Positions 1 through 12,327 of a DNA stretch of 64,000 bases are shown piece after piece (position 1 is the stretch's first letter; each line of letters begins with the position of its first letter). The notes beneath the pieces are model-generated. The model worked only from the letters and a program-made list of their open reading frames with translations, did no database searches and was not told the origin of the DNA. Location of the stretch: positions 124,001-188,000 of the forward strand of contig JAOPGA020000797.1 of NCBI GenBank assembly GCA_026419775.2, read 5' to 3'. The position numbers were made by a program, and so were the translations under genes. This DNA is from Acrasis kona (taxonomy: Eukaryota > Heterolobosea > Eutetramitea > Acrasida > Acrasidae).

Positions 1-3000
1 ATGCTAATCTTATTGACTAGATCTGTTTGGTAAGGAATCACTCTATAATGGTTCATTGTGGTTTCGAATGATTCTACATCATATACAAGAGTACATTCTT
101 GGAACGAATCAACAGGTAATGGTTGTTGTTGATTATGATTGAATGCTACGCGATGTGATTTCAAATGTAAGCGAGGATGTTTGTGAATGGATTGTCCAAT
201 GGATAATTGTTGATGCGTGTGATCAGCGATCCATAATGGACTATAAATGACTGCAGTTCTCGCGCTATCATCACAACTCTCATAATCAATTTTCAAATTC
301 ACAATCGATAATGTTTGATCGCCATCATCCATGCTCTTCATTTGTATACAATCATGTTCTATCGCATTCATTTGACTCGATCGAATCATGACTGGTTTCA
401 ACAGAGCGTATGGAATGCGATTCATGGAATGAACCACCATGTATAAATCTTGATGTGGATCAAAATCATAAACATCAACTTGTTCGCCTGGTGTAAGAGT
501 GATTGGAATGGTGTTAAGCAATTGATTGGATTGAATCAATGAGTATTCTATGCAACAATACAACAAGTTCTTGAGACGTAATGGAGATTTGATCATGAAT
601 TGAATGGTATCTAATGAAGTGGATTTGCAATCGATATGGATGGCATAAGGAGGAATAGATCCATACATGACTGCATGGGGACGTAATAATGATAATGGTT
701 CATCATGAGTGTATTCATATCCTTGTTTGTTGATTTTCATTCGTAAATTACCGTTCACGAATGGAATGGGCACACCCAGCGTACCATTGGGTACTAGATT
801 CGAATCTAATTGTATTTGATCAAAGAGTTGAATCGTTAGTTTTTGATTGGTGCGATTGATGATTTTATAACAAGATCGTATGCACGTTAATATGCGACCA
901 GTGTTGATGAATGTTTCAATCACAATGGATTGATCGTTCGCGAATGGTAAATTGATGGTTGATGGAGTATTTGGATCGTATGTAATGGTTTGGCTCGTTA
1001 ATAAATCATTAGACGTGATGGTCAATTCGATACATTTTGTTCTGTCGATTGGATATTCTTCATTCGAAGGTAATTCAACACTACCGTTCACCACCACACG
1101 CAGTCCACTGTCATTCCTAATTGCGTTTCTGGTCTGCACCACATCTGCTCTCACATCATCCAACAAGTCATTTTGAATGGCATAGAATCCTCTGAGTAAT
1201 TCCTGTACGCCACTTCTTGATAAAATAATGCTTGTGACTTGATCATCATGTTCATCTACATTGATTTTATAATCTTGAGAATGAGGCAATATGACATGAT
1301 CAGATTCCTTTGCAAAATAAGAATCACGAATGGATTCCACTCGAATCAAATCATATACCGGTAACATTGTACTGGTGAGATGAATACGATACGGTAATAA
1401 CACTGGAGACCACTCTGCATTCATGGCCCTGAAGGAATCAATACTAACCACACATGATGCTTTGGAGTGAATTTGCCATGCTGAATATTTACTCACGTCC
1501 AATTCATCCACCTCGTTGAATTTTCTAACCGTAAAGTTAGTGTCCTTGGATGACAACTCGCTAATGGTTAATCTAGCAAATCGTTGCGTGAATCCAGATG
1601 TATCGTCAATCATTAATAATTGTAAATGAGGAATAGAAAATGTGGCGTGGTAGTTGGTAATCAATTGCTCCTTTTCCTTTCCATTCCTAATCTTTTCTTG
1701 TTTTTCTAATCTACGTTTATGTTTTGCTTTTTGGAATTCAGTAGAGAATGGAGTGGACAATCCATTGGTTGATTGTCGATGCGAAATGGGTTTGGCACCC
1801 ATGGATGATGGCGTGGTGTTATCACATGATTGATCCAGTTCTTCTTGTGTGGTGGGTTGTTTACCCATTACTCCACAAGCAGTCAATAACCCACGAATCA
1901 TTTTTATATCTTGTGGTGACATTTTCAAAATGATGCGATCTTGTGTATGTAGAGTGAACTCTCTATCTAATTCAAGTGCCTGTAGTTCGTGTGCACTTGT
2001 GGTCATTTGTACGAATAGACTGAACGGTCGAATGATGTGGGTATTGTCTTGGCCTTGTATGTTGAATTCGTTTAGATTGAAAACATATTCTTCTGTTCCG
2101 TCCTCTTGTGTGGATATGGTTGCTTGTGCGCTAATGTCGATAATCATATTCCTACGAGGTGTGACTTGTGGTACGCCTGATTGGAGTAACAGAGTGTGAT
2201 GACCAAAGTGGAACACTGAATGAATGCACATTGGTTTGAGGGCAGTTCCTTGCTCTTCTTGTCTCTTTTCATCTTGATGATTCATTTCTTCCTTGTTCTT
2301 TTCTTCTTGTTTGGCCTTGTTGTCTTCGTCTTGCCACTTTTTGACCATTTCGTTCAATTCGAGTGCCTTGAGGAGTGATTGTCTCAATTGGTATTGTTTG
2401 ACGTTCACTTCATTTTTGTTCTGATGATGAGTACCATCCACCAATCTCATCTTGACTCTACTACGTTGTTGTTGGTCGCGTTGAATCTGAATGGCTTCTC
2501 TTAAATCACCGTCATAACGGAACGTAATGTTATGGAATTCGCATATGGTTTGTGAATCAATGATTATTGAATTGGGTTGGCTTATGTTCACAACCTTACC
2601 ATGACCATCCACCTTAACCTTTTCTCCAGAAATGTACAACTTTTGATCGCCCAAATCAACATCTCTGTACAATTTAATATCGTGATCAACATGTATGTCG
2701 CCATCGGTATCAAAATCATCATGTTCTGGTACACAACGAGATGGTTCTGTGCCCATGGTTGCAAACTTTCGCAACTTGTATAATAATGGTTCATCGATCG
2801 AAATGTCCATATCAGCAATGGTGAATTTTATTTCTGCTTCGTTTTGTTTAATTTCGAAATGAGTGCTGATGAATGGTTTTCCACGGGTGCATAAAATCTT
2901 TCCACGAGAATCGTCGGTGGTGGAAATGTACTTGATCTCAGCATTCACGATGGTCTGACTCACGATTCTACCCGCTGTTTCCATATCTTGTGAGTGGTGT

Positions 3001-6000
3001 ACGTGTCGATTTTGATCCGTTTCAATGCTGATTGCATCTTGTTTCAAATCGATATGGATGCCATCTAGATAAAAATCAAAAGTGATCTTTTGTGATTGTT
3101 CGTGAACCAGTTGGAATTGGAATTTTGGCATATTTAAGTGGACTCTGATGGCCATGATACGACTTGAATGTTCTGTTTTACAATTATCGACCTGTACCAT
3201 CATGAGGCAGCTAGCACCTACTTGTTCATAATCCTTTTTGGCCATGAGTTGCTCTGGCGATGTGAATGCCCATCCAGTGGTGGCCCAATTTCTAGATAGA
3301 TTGGCACATTTGCTGACTGATTGCAAGAACATGGTGGATCCGTGTTCCAAATGATAGGCACTCTTTCTAATTTCTTCTACGCTCTGTAATTCTTTAAGGC
3401 GTTGTTTTTCTTCCATGGTGTCGCTCAACTTTTCGACTTCTAATCCATCGAATTCATCGACCAGCGCGATGTTATGATAATAACTACTGATGGCCACTTG
3501 ATATTGACGTTCGCTCAATTTAAAACGACACTGTGGAAGTGTGAGATCCACTTCCAATCGACCACTGCTCACATCCTGTGGATCAAATTCTTTATTATGT
3601 AATTTCAAAAAGCCCTCCAATTCCTTGATGGTTAGCTTTTCTCCAGTGCGTTTGACATCGCGAATGGATAATCGAACGTTGCGATCAATGGTGGCTGACA
3701 TGTTCATGTTATTGGATATGGGCACGAATCCTCTATCGTCGAAACGAGTTCCAATCACACAAGAATCCATTTGGAAGGTGTGTTTCTCATGCACGAGCAC
3801 TCTTGATTTCTTCTCGCTATCAGTTTGTAACTTGATATTGTGTAATTTCAACACTAGAGCATCACGTGAATCTAATCTTGCAGGTATGCTCAAGTTGAAG
3901 TTACTCATGTTGACGTTACAGTTTACTAATTGAGCGCCCTGTAGTGGAGTTGCATTGTGGTAACTCTTGGCACGTTTATCGGCCTCCATGCAGCTCTCAT
4001 ACAGTGGCGAGTTAAATATATATCGATATAACACTTCAATGTTGTAACGCAGCACCACAATGTGTATTCCATCAATGTGTAAATCTACATCTGCCACCCA
4101 ATAGGGACTGATCAATATGCCATCCTTCTCATCATTGTTCTTTCTCATTTGACGCTCTGTAGTATCGCTGTTGCGCTCTCCAGAATCAGCTACGCGTTGC
4201 ATGTATTTGAACTTTAATGCTGGTTTATCATCATTCTTCTCTGTCCAGAAGATATCATGATGAGGACATGTGGGCGGAGCGCTGACTTGACTAAATCTTG
4301 CCTTTTCAAACTCACCAGCGTACTTGAACGTTCTTCCGTTATATCCCATGCTGACCCATGAATTTCTCAACACTCCATACAGCACTGGCCTACCGAGATC
4401 TAACAAGTGAATGTCTCCTTGTTTAATGCTGGCTCTAATGTCCATGCTCAATCGATCGCTACATAACATTTGTTGTGGACCAGCCACTGCTGCACCTGTC
4501 ACGAAGAAGGCCGTCCTTCCAATCAACTCTTGTAGCACGTCCTTAATGTCATGCCACATTTCTGCAAAACAACTCATCATGACTGCACCAAGACTCATGT
4601 GTAGTTTATGGAAATCAATATTCAATATAATGTCGCTGCCACGATCAAAGAATTCACTGTGACGATGTAACAAGTAAATCATTTCCAAGGTAACAAAGTT
4701 CTTTTTGGGAACTACCTTGCGTTGTTCGTCTGGACTACCCGTCAAATCATAATCACGAGATGTGAGAATGATGGGACGTTGATTGTGATGGCTGTGACGA
4801 CTGGATGGATCCTCATCATTGGATACACAAGTCACATCCACCAAATCAATTGCCCTTAATTTCACATCCACTGTGAAATCGTAGGCACGTTGAATGATTC
4901 CAATAACGAATCGATCCAAGTGGAGATCGGATAGTGGCTGTTCGTGTTGCCAATCTTCAGTTTTCTTCATGCTGCGATCCAATCGGTGATAGCTCAATCC
5001 AATATGGAATTCATCAGCTGTGACCAATGCCTGCATCACCACTCTCTGTTCCAACACTTTTCTTCGATCTCTTGTTTCTTGTGTAGAGTCCTCCAAATCC
5101 ATGGTCACGTCTTCTAATTTATTAATGGCATGTACAATACATTGGTCATGCATTCTGGTGCACCACTCTAAAATCAACGCACGCTCTCTTGTCTTTTCTG
5201 GATCGTTATTGATTTCGTTATATTCAATGTCCTTTTTTTCTAATGGACCATCGTAGGGTTGAGATAACTCATCGGTACGCTTCTGAACAGGATCGACCTG
5301 TAGTAAATCGTATTCGCCAAATTCTAATTGATTTGGATCCTTGCTGTTGGGATCGTATTGATATCCATATCTCCATGAATCAAATTCTTCGTGACTCAAG
5401 TGCCTTCTTCGAATATCAATTTCCTCTTGTGTTTCTTGGTCGGGCACTTGGAACACGAAATAAGTTTCTAATCCTTCGCTAGTGGGTAGCACCACTTTGA
5501 ATTGATTGTATTTGAGTTCTTCTTGGAGCGTTTCTTCCTTACATACGTGCAGTTCTTCATCACCTAATCTTTCCAAGTTAAATTCGTGTTCTTCTCCATC
5601 TTCGATTTGCTCTGCTGATTTGCCTCTTCGTTTATCTCTTATTTGCTTCATGCGCTTGCGCAACCCAAATCGATTATCTTTGGCCATGAAGAGAGGTCCG
5701 TTGTGAATGATATCTATGCTAGCAATCACGCTTTGATTGTGATGATCTGCATTGTCATATAACAACATGGTGCCACCATCATGAAGTTCAACCCAATAAT
5801 CTTCCTTTTGTGGCAATTGCTCATAAATGAACCCTTCGTCAAAGTCCTTCTTGTCATGAAGATTACAATCGCCACCTCTACCTGTATCGGGCATTTCGTC
5901 TTCGTCAGGATCCATGGTCATTAAACGAATGGTGGGTCCATTCACAAGAGTCAATCGACCACACATTTGAATCTTTCGATTCTCTGTTCCCATGGGATAA

Positions 6001-8746
6001 CTTATCAAATCAACCAAGTGATTCATCACGTGCACAAGGCGTCTCAGTTTCTCTGGTGACATTTCTAATCGTAGACGCTTGGTGTGTACGTCTAATTTGG
6101 TGATTGGAAATTCAACAGTGTGAACCAACAAGCATTGAGAGAATTTTGCAGTTAGACTAGATTCTTGTAAAATGAGTCTTGTTTGCGGTGATTCTTCGAT
6201 AATGTCTTTTGCTAATCTCTTGGGATCCCAATGCTCTGCATGACAAGTGAAGATGATTAATTTCTTGAGTGATACTTTAAAGTGAGTGTAGTAATCTTCT
6301 TCGTCTAATTCCTTCAAGCTCTCTATGCGATCTTGTTTGGATAACACTTCGATGCTATTCAATTCCAATTCTCCTAATGAGAAGACGACCATTTCAGTGT
6401 CGGTCTTGTCCCATTGTTCCGGTATAATCACCACAGGAGCATCGTAGAATACTCTAATGTCGAATATCCATTCTTCTTCGAGAGCTTGTCTCAATTTATC
6501 TGCAGCTCTCTCTCCTACATAGCTCACTTGCCTCTTGACCAATTGCTCCAGTGCTTTCAAGTTGACGCTACTGGGCACAGCAAAAAACACAAAACAGTGT
6601 TGAATGAACGGAACGTTGATGACAATCTCTGTTTTTTGTATAGAAACATCAATCAACAAATCGCCATTGCTCTTTGATTGAGCATCGTCTTGTGATTCGC
6701 TTCCATCGTCTGGATGCGTTTCGATCAATGCAACCACCAATGGTTTCTCCATATCTTTTCCACTACGTTTCAAAATGTCTTTGAAATGAGTGTTCTTGTG
6801 CAACAAATCAATTACTCTCATATCGAATAGCGTTAGATTGGAGCGAACGCTACTTTCTCTGATTTGAGTCAAATTTTTGATTTGTATTAGATTGAGCAAC
6901 ACGATGGGCTTGTTGCTGTAGTCATGTAGCTCAATGTTGAACTCCTTAATGGATACGCTGATCACAGCCACGTTATATTTGGGTGGATACAATGTGACTT
7001 TGGTGGTGTGACCATGATCGTCCTTCTCGATCACCGGTGATCCAGGCGTAGCCTCCTTCTTGTTGGTGGTGAGATCTAGGCTTTCGTTTCTCTTGTTTTG
7101 TTTCTTTTGTATGGATTGGTTATCCAATTCAATATTAATGTTGGTGCTTCTCTTGTAAGAATCTTCGTCGTCGTCATCTTGTTGGTATGGTTCTGCTTGT
7201 TCCTCATCTTCATCTTGATAACCTAACCATGACCATGCTTTGCTTATCCATCCCTTTTCTTGCTTCTTTTGTTCCTTCTCTTTGTTCTCTTCTAATTCTC
7301 TCTGATCTGATTCTGTCCACATGAATGTAGAGTTTCTAAATGTTTCAATGTCGCATTCCTTCTTTGCTACTTCTCTGTAACTATAATGTGTGAGGGTTGA
7401 ATGTGATGATGCATGATTACAATATGATGGTTTCGAAATCAATTTCTTTTTCCAATTCTTCCAACCTGGTATTGTTGAAATTGAGTGATAGTGGCCATTT
7501 GAGTCTTAGTTTTTGTTTGTACAGGGAAATGTACTCCTCTCTAATCTTTTTCAATCGCTTCACATCATCCCATGAAAATGTTTTATTCTCAACATCCCTC
7601 TCCACGCAATTCACAATGTATCGCCACCACTTGTAGAGGTTATCTCTACCCTTGAGCGAACAATGCGGTCTGCCTTGTCTGTGCTAATCGCGTTAGAATG
7701 TCTTGTGTAAAGTTGACGTACTCTTTCGAATTTTCTATAATTTGTGCAATAGTCGAGATTTTGTAGCAAGTCACTCCACTGCGATGAGGTCATGACGATT
7801 TTTAATTTATCAACTTCAAAGTGAGCTCGCATCATGGGTGAATCAAGGTCAGGATGATCTCTATCCTTTTGCCACTCCAATTTAACCACAGAGCTCAATG
7901 GCTGTAGAATAATGTCAAAATCTTGATCTTTTTTGATTTTGTCCATGTGTTGTAGGTAGTTGGTTCTAAAATGATTAAAAATGTACAATTGTTGACGGAC
8001 TCACTTGTCTAGAAGTATTAAGTGTTGCCTTCTTTTGAAATTGGTATAGTTGTATACGTTGTGTATTGTAATGTCTTTAGCATAAATACCTTCACGATCA
8101 TCTACGCTGACCCTATCCACTGTAAGAAGAGGGATTACGATTCCAATGGCAACGGGGTATTTGTTGTTTGAAATGTCTTCGTAGCGGATGTTGACATCTT
8201 CTATGGTGACTTGTAACCTGTCGAGGATTGATTCCATAGTTGTAGTGGTTAGTGGTGTTGATTCCAATTTATCCAACTCCACTTGCTCCTGAGTTTTGTT
8301 GCCTTCTCGATGTGTAGAATCTATGAAACTGCGAATAATCTCGTGGTGTTCAAGTTTCTTTTTCTTGATGTAGTAGTTGTATTCTTCCTCTCGCTCAGGG
8401 TCCCATTTGTGACATCTTCGGGGGTACACTACAATGTCCACGTGTTTGAGTACTACTGATATTGTTGATGAGTTCGTGAAGAATGTAGACCAGGGAATTG
8501 TGATCTCAAGGTGACCAATGTTACCACAAAGTACTGACAAGGGTACATCGAAATAATCCAGAGCGCTTTCTTTGATCTTTACGTCTTGCAGTAAAATCTT
8601 TCCTAAAAAGAGTCAAAATCTCAAAGTCAAACCATCTTACCAGACCAAAAGTCAAATGTTACTGATTCATCATCAAGACCTTCCACATAATTACCAATAA
8701 GTTGAAGAAGTAACTTGGATGTAATAGAATTCTTCCATGAATCCAT
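1..8746 (-). CDS. VPS13: VPS13 family bridge-like lipid transfer protein, C-terminus cut by left window edge
   Basis: Five exons: 8746-8641, 8602-8005, 7965-7722, 7683-7421 and 7380-<1; the last is over 7.3 kb and open to the edge. The first residues (MDSWKNSITSKLLLQLIGNY, then FDFWSG across the first intron) match the chorein N-terminus of VPS13. The VPS13 signatures DYFDVPLSVLCGNIGHLEI and RAHFEVDKL follow, then a WWRYIVNCVERDV block. About 2,860 residues are visible. Near the left edge, motifs such as SPLWIADHTHQQL resemble the VAB (SHR-BD) repeats, so the missing part should be the end of VAB and the C-terminal ATG2_C/PH-like region. Family members form a hydrophobic groove that carries phospholipids between membranes at contact sites. 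Introns sit only in the first 1.3 kb. The start is the first ATG that gives the chorein motif. Confidence 0.93.
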
Positions 8747-8888
8747 GTTGTTGTGGGTGGGTGTTTTGTTCTATTAATAAAAATTGTTTGATTTTTAGAC
8801 AAGATTGCAAAATTCTTAATACTAGAAACAGACATAAATGTCATCTGCGGGGATAGTTCGAACAATCACAAAACAAACAAAAAATATT

Positions 8889-10456
8889 TTAATCAGAATC
8901 TACTTCAACATCGCTATCTTCTTCTTCATCTTCGTCATCATCGTCATCCATATCTTGATCATCACCTTCATCACCCTCGTCGTCACTATCAACGGTGATC
9001 TCTACTGTGGGTGCCTGTCCACTCAACATTGGAACATAGTCCTTGCTATCGGCTAAACTGTTCAACTTGTTCAACACGGCATCATCATCCGTGTTCATTC
9101 TATTGAATTCATCTATTGCGTCTTCTCTCTTTGGTGGTAGAGTATAGAAGGGAATGCGACCATCGTTCCAATCTTGGAGCACGATACGACCTGCAGCCTC
9201 CAAATTAGGAGAACCTCCCTTCTTTATTTTACCGCGAAGCTTGGCGATCTGGGTCAAGAACTCTTCCGTTGTCTTGAACTCGTGCACTCCGTAACGCTCC
9301 ATCAATCTCTCTGGCTTACAACGCTTGAGAATAGCGCCGACTGGCGTGACTGCATCGTCCAATTGTTCGATACGAACTGCGTTACGTAGAATGATATCAG
9401 CATCCATTTGACCGCTGCTGAAAATGATACCGGGGCAATCTAACAATTTAATGTTCTTGTCCAAGTGAATTTCCTGAGCATTCTTGGTGAGACCTGGTTT
9501 GTTTCCGACTTGTACCACTTTGGTGCGCTTCAACGAGTTGATCAAACTGCTCTTTCCGACGTTGGGGTAACCGATGATACCGACAGAGATGTTGACCTTG
9601 ACGTCGTCGTTGCGGCAGTAATTCTTCAACAATTGAATCAACGTGTCAGCTCCTAGACATCCATCATCTCCAGAGGTGTGTCTGGCTAGATTTCCCTTTT
9701 GGTGTTGGGTGTTTGATTTAAAGGCGACGGTTGGGTAATCATGACGCAAGTAGGCCAACCACTTGCTTACAACCTCTCTTGGTACCAAATCAATCTTGTT
9801 CAACAAGAGAACAATCTTCTTGTCTGGGTTGTTGCTCATAATGTTCTTTTCGATATCGATACACCTGCAGCCGATGGGGTCACGAGCATCCAAAACTTCA
9901 ATAATGACATCGCTTTGTTCGACCACCTTCTTGAACTCTCTATAGTATGCCTTCTTACTAGCGCTCGATAAAGATTCTAATACATTAGTAAACCATACAA
10001 AGCTTCACGTACGGGAGTGTAAATCTTTGAATCCATCGGGTGATTTGTTAGCTTCGATTAACTCCTCTTTTGCTTCGAATTCAGTTCCTCTTCTTGAAGC
10101 TTCAAACATGAGTCTTGCCATTTCATTCTGCTTTTCGGCTTGTCTTAATTGTCTGTCCTTTTCTTCACCTTTTTTCACTTTTTTATTTTCAGCCTCTTCC
10201 TTTTGTTTCTCACGGTTTTCAGCAATCTTTTCTAAAATCTCCTGTTTGAAGGGCCAGAGATTTGGGATTCCGGGGTCCTTCTTGAGTCCTTGTGAAATGT
10301 TAGTTGAACATGTAGACGACTAATCTTACTAGGCTTGTGGAGAGTATTGCCCTTACCGGCCTTTCTGAGTTTTTTCTTGTGGTCCCTCACTTTTCTAAAT
10401 ACTTTATACTTTTGGTTTAAGGTTTTTCTCTTTGATTTGGTGGGTTTCGAAACCAT
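8889..10456 (-). CDS. GNL3: Nucleostemin/GNL3-like circularly permuted nucleolar GTPase
   Basis: Three exons, 10456-10330, 10288-10013 and 9976-8889, give 496 aa. The basic N-terminus (MVSKPTKSKRKTLNQKYKVF) and the KKDPGIPNLWPF block are typical of GNL3/nucleostemin. The G motifs run in permuted order: VLDARDP, then LNKIDLVP (G4), GYPNVGKSSLIN (G1), PGLT and DCPG (G3). The C-terminus is a long Asp/Glu tail. The family acts in the nucleolus in large ribosomal subunit maturation and pre-rRNA processing. The circular permutation and basic leader separate it from bacterial-type Era/Obg GTPases. The choice between GNL3 and GNL3L within the family is open. Confidence 0.93.
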
Positions 10457-10596
10457 TTGTCTTGTATGCTGGAAAGTTTTCTATGGAAGAGGAGGTGCTG
10501 AACTGTTGTGCACCACGTGTGAAAATTTCAAATTCAAACAAATAGTTGTAATCAAATTGAACAAAACGTTACAAATTTGGAGTGAATATTACATAT

Positions 10597-11586
10597 TTAT
10601 TGTGGAGTCGCCAAGTTCGTTATTACCGTGTATTTTCTGGCTATTTTATAACGATAGACGATAGCAAATACCACTAGCACTATATGAAAGGACAGCATGA
10701 ATCCTGAACAAACATATCCAGCAATCAAAAGACCTCTTGAAACTGTTAAAATATCCTCAGGACTTCTCGCAAGCAATACGGGAGAGTTTATCGAGTTTCC
10801 ACATGAAACCTTACTGCATGCAGACTTTATAACATCTACATAAATTAAGTCTATTTAGTAAATGATATAATTACTTGAGATGTCATTATTTGATATGTAA
10901 GAAGGCATAGAAACTGCTTTGTTGGAAAACGTAGAGTTCAATCGATAAATTCCATTCATATCATCCTTGTTCGACAGCACCGCTATCCATACCTAGTTTT
11001 GATTATTAATGTAATCATTGTTGGTTATACTTACCTTTATGTTGGCTGTGCCATTGACTAACCAATTCGTGTTGTTTGACGGAACTAATGGAACAATGCT
11101 TAGTTTCAATGCACAATCAAGTCTCGCTGTACAATCTCTCACTTGTATTTCTCCAAACATTCCTAACACCAACATGTTGTTGCCACTAAAGGTGTATTGT
11201 GCGGTGTTACTGGAAACAGTGAAGTTGTCGAGTGCTACATTTTGATACGTAGGTATTGCATTGTACTCTGAGTAATCGGTCAATCCTATCCCCAGCAAAT
11301 TTCCACAAGTCATAATGGTGCAGAATGACCACACCATAAGAACACCGTACCAAATAAATAGTTTAAATCCATCCTTTATGACATATACTAGTATTGATAT
11401 TGGTAGTAGGATAAATATTGAAACTGTGCACCAAGCCAGCACTCCTGTTTGGCTTCTCGAAAACCATCCAATTGCGACAGATAAACCGATCCATGTGATA
11501 GCGACAATAAATGTCAGGGCGATTGCGGTAATAAACATTGCATTTTGAAATTTGACGTTGTTTTTAAAGTTTAGAGGAGCCGGCAT
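10597..11586 (-). CDS. Unrecognised four-pass membrane protein with large lumenal or extracellular loop
   Basis: I do not recognise this gene. Three exons, 11586-11035, 10992-10875 and 10835-10597, give 302 aa. The start is the first ATG (MPAPLNFKNNVKFQNAMF). Hydrophobic helices lie at about residues 16-42, 48-72 and 77-102. A loop of roughly 150 residues follows, with several NxS/T sequons and paired Cys (IQVRDCTARLDC; KSACSKVSCG). A fourth helix near the end is followed by a short basic tail. The layout (three helices, ectodomain, one helix) is tetraspanin-like in number, but I see no CCG motif. It lies tail-to-head behind the GNL3-like gene and diverges from the gene at 11766. Confidence 0.75.
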
Positions 11587-11765
11587 CTCTTTCTAAACCT
11601 TTCAAACATCAAACTATTGTAATAGTTAAGGATCAAAAACGAAATACTCATATCTTTTGTCAGCAAAGAAATGTTTAAAACTCTCTACGATTCCATTAAA
11701 TTCCATTTATTGGATGTGTTATTGTGAGATATTTTAATCAATAAAGGATTGTAAACAATTTTGTA

Positions 11766-12212
11766 ATGAGCTTGAAAGTCATTGTTGCAGTCGTTGCTGT
11801 ATCAATTTTCGCAATATACAATTGGTCACGTATCACTGATGCGATCAACAGCTCCTCAACACTATCAAATCCAAATGAATGGGTTGTTCATTTGAACAAA
11901 CTACCCTCATCACCAGAAATCATCAAACACACAGCCTACAAAGACACTATTGTTGATAAATGGGACAAGGTGAAGACCAAACATGTGGCATTAGCAAGAT
12001 TCAAAACTGCAAAAGGCATTGTTGATGTGCCTGCAGTTAACTTTGGACCCTCAAGTAATAGACAATGGGCAATCATCACCCCGACAAATCCAGCATTCAC
12101 AATCGTCACAAAACTTTCAGGAGGACGTTACATCATCAAAGGATTCGATCACGAAAGACAAAGTATGCTCGACGCCTATGCATATCTCAACCAAGCCGTA
12201 TCAGTAGCATGA
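11766..12212 (+). CDS. Unrecognised small protein with N-terminal signal peptide or anchor
   Basis: A single exon of 148 aa that I do not recognise. Residues 1-18 (MSLKVIVAVVAVSIFAIY) form a strong hydrophobic segment with a short Lys-containing start, as in a signal peptide or signal anchor. The rest is soluble, with no Cys pairs and no obvious repeats. It contains WDKVKTKHVALARFKT and a C-terminal stretch ending LNQAVSVA. Codon use is like its neighbours. It has its own ATG, an A/T-rich leader and an AATAAA-like sequence just after the stop. It is probably a secreted or endomembrane protein specific to the lineage. Confidence 0.65.
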   Translation: MSLKVIVAVVAVSIFAIYNWSRITDAINSSSTLSNPNEWVVHLNKLPSSPEIIKHTAYKDTIVDKWDKVKTKHVALARFKTAKGIVDVPAVNFGPSSNRQWAIITPTNPAFTIVTKLSGGRYIIKGFDHERQSMLDAYAYLNQAVSVA

Positions 12213-12327
12213 ATTCAATAAACAAATTTAGTCAAATCTTACTGTTTATTAAAATTGACAAGTAATTACACAAGAAGAAACAATCTCTTTTAGATCAATA
12301 AATAAATTTTTTAATTTCTACAAATGC

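Noticed and set aside
952-6677. Many plus-strand open frames of 60-130 codons
   Set aside because: They are shadows of the long minus-strand VPS13 exon, which is open throughout in one frame and carries family motifs.
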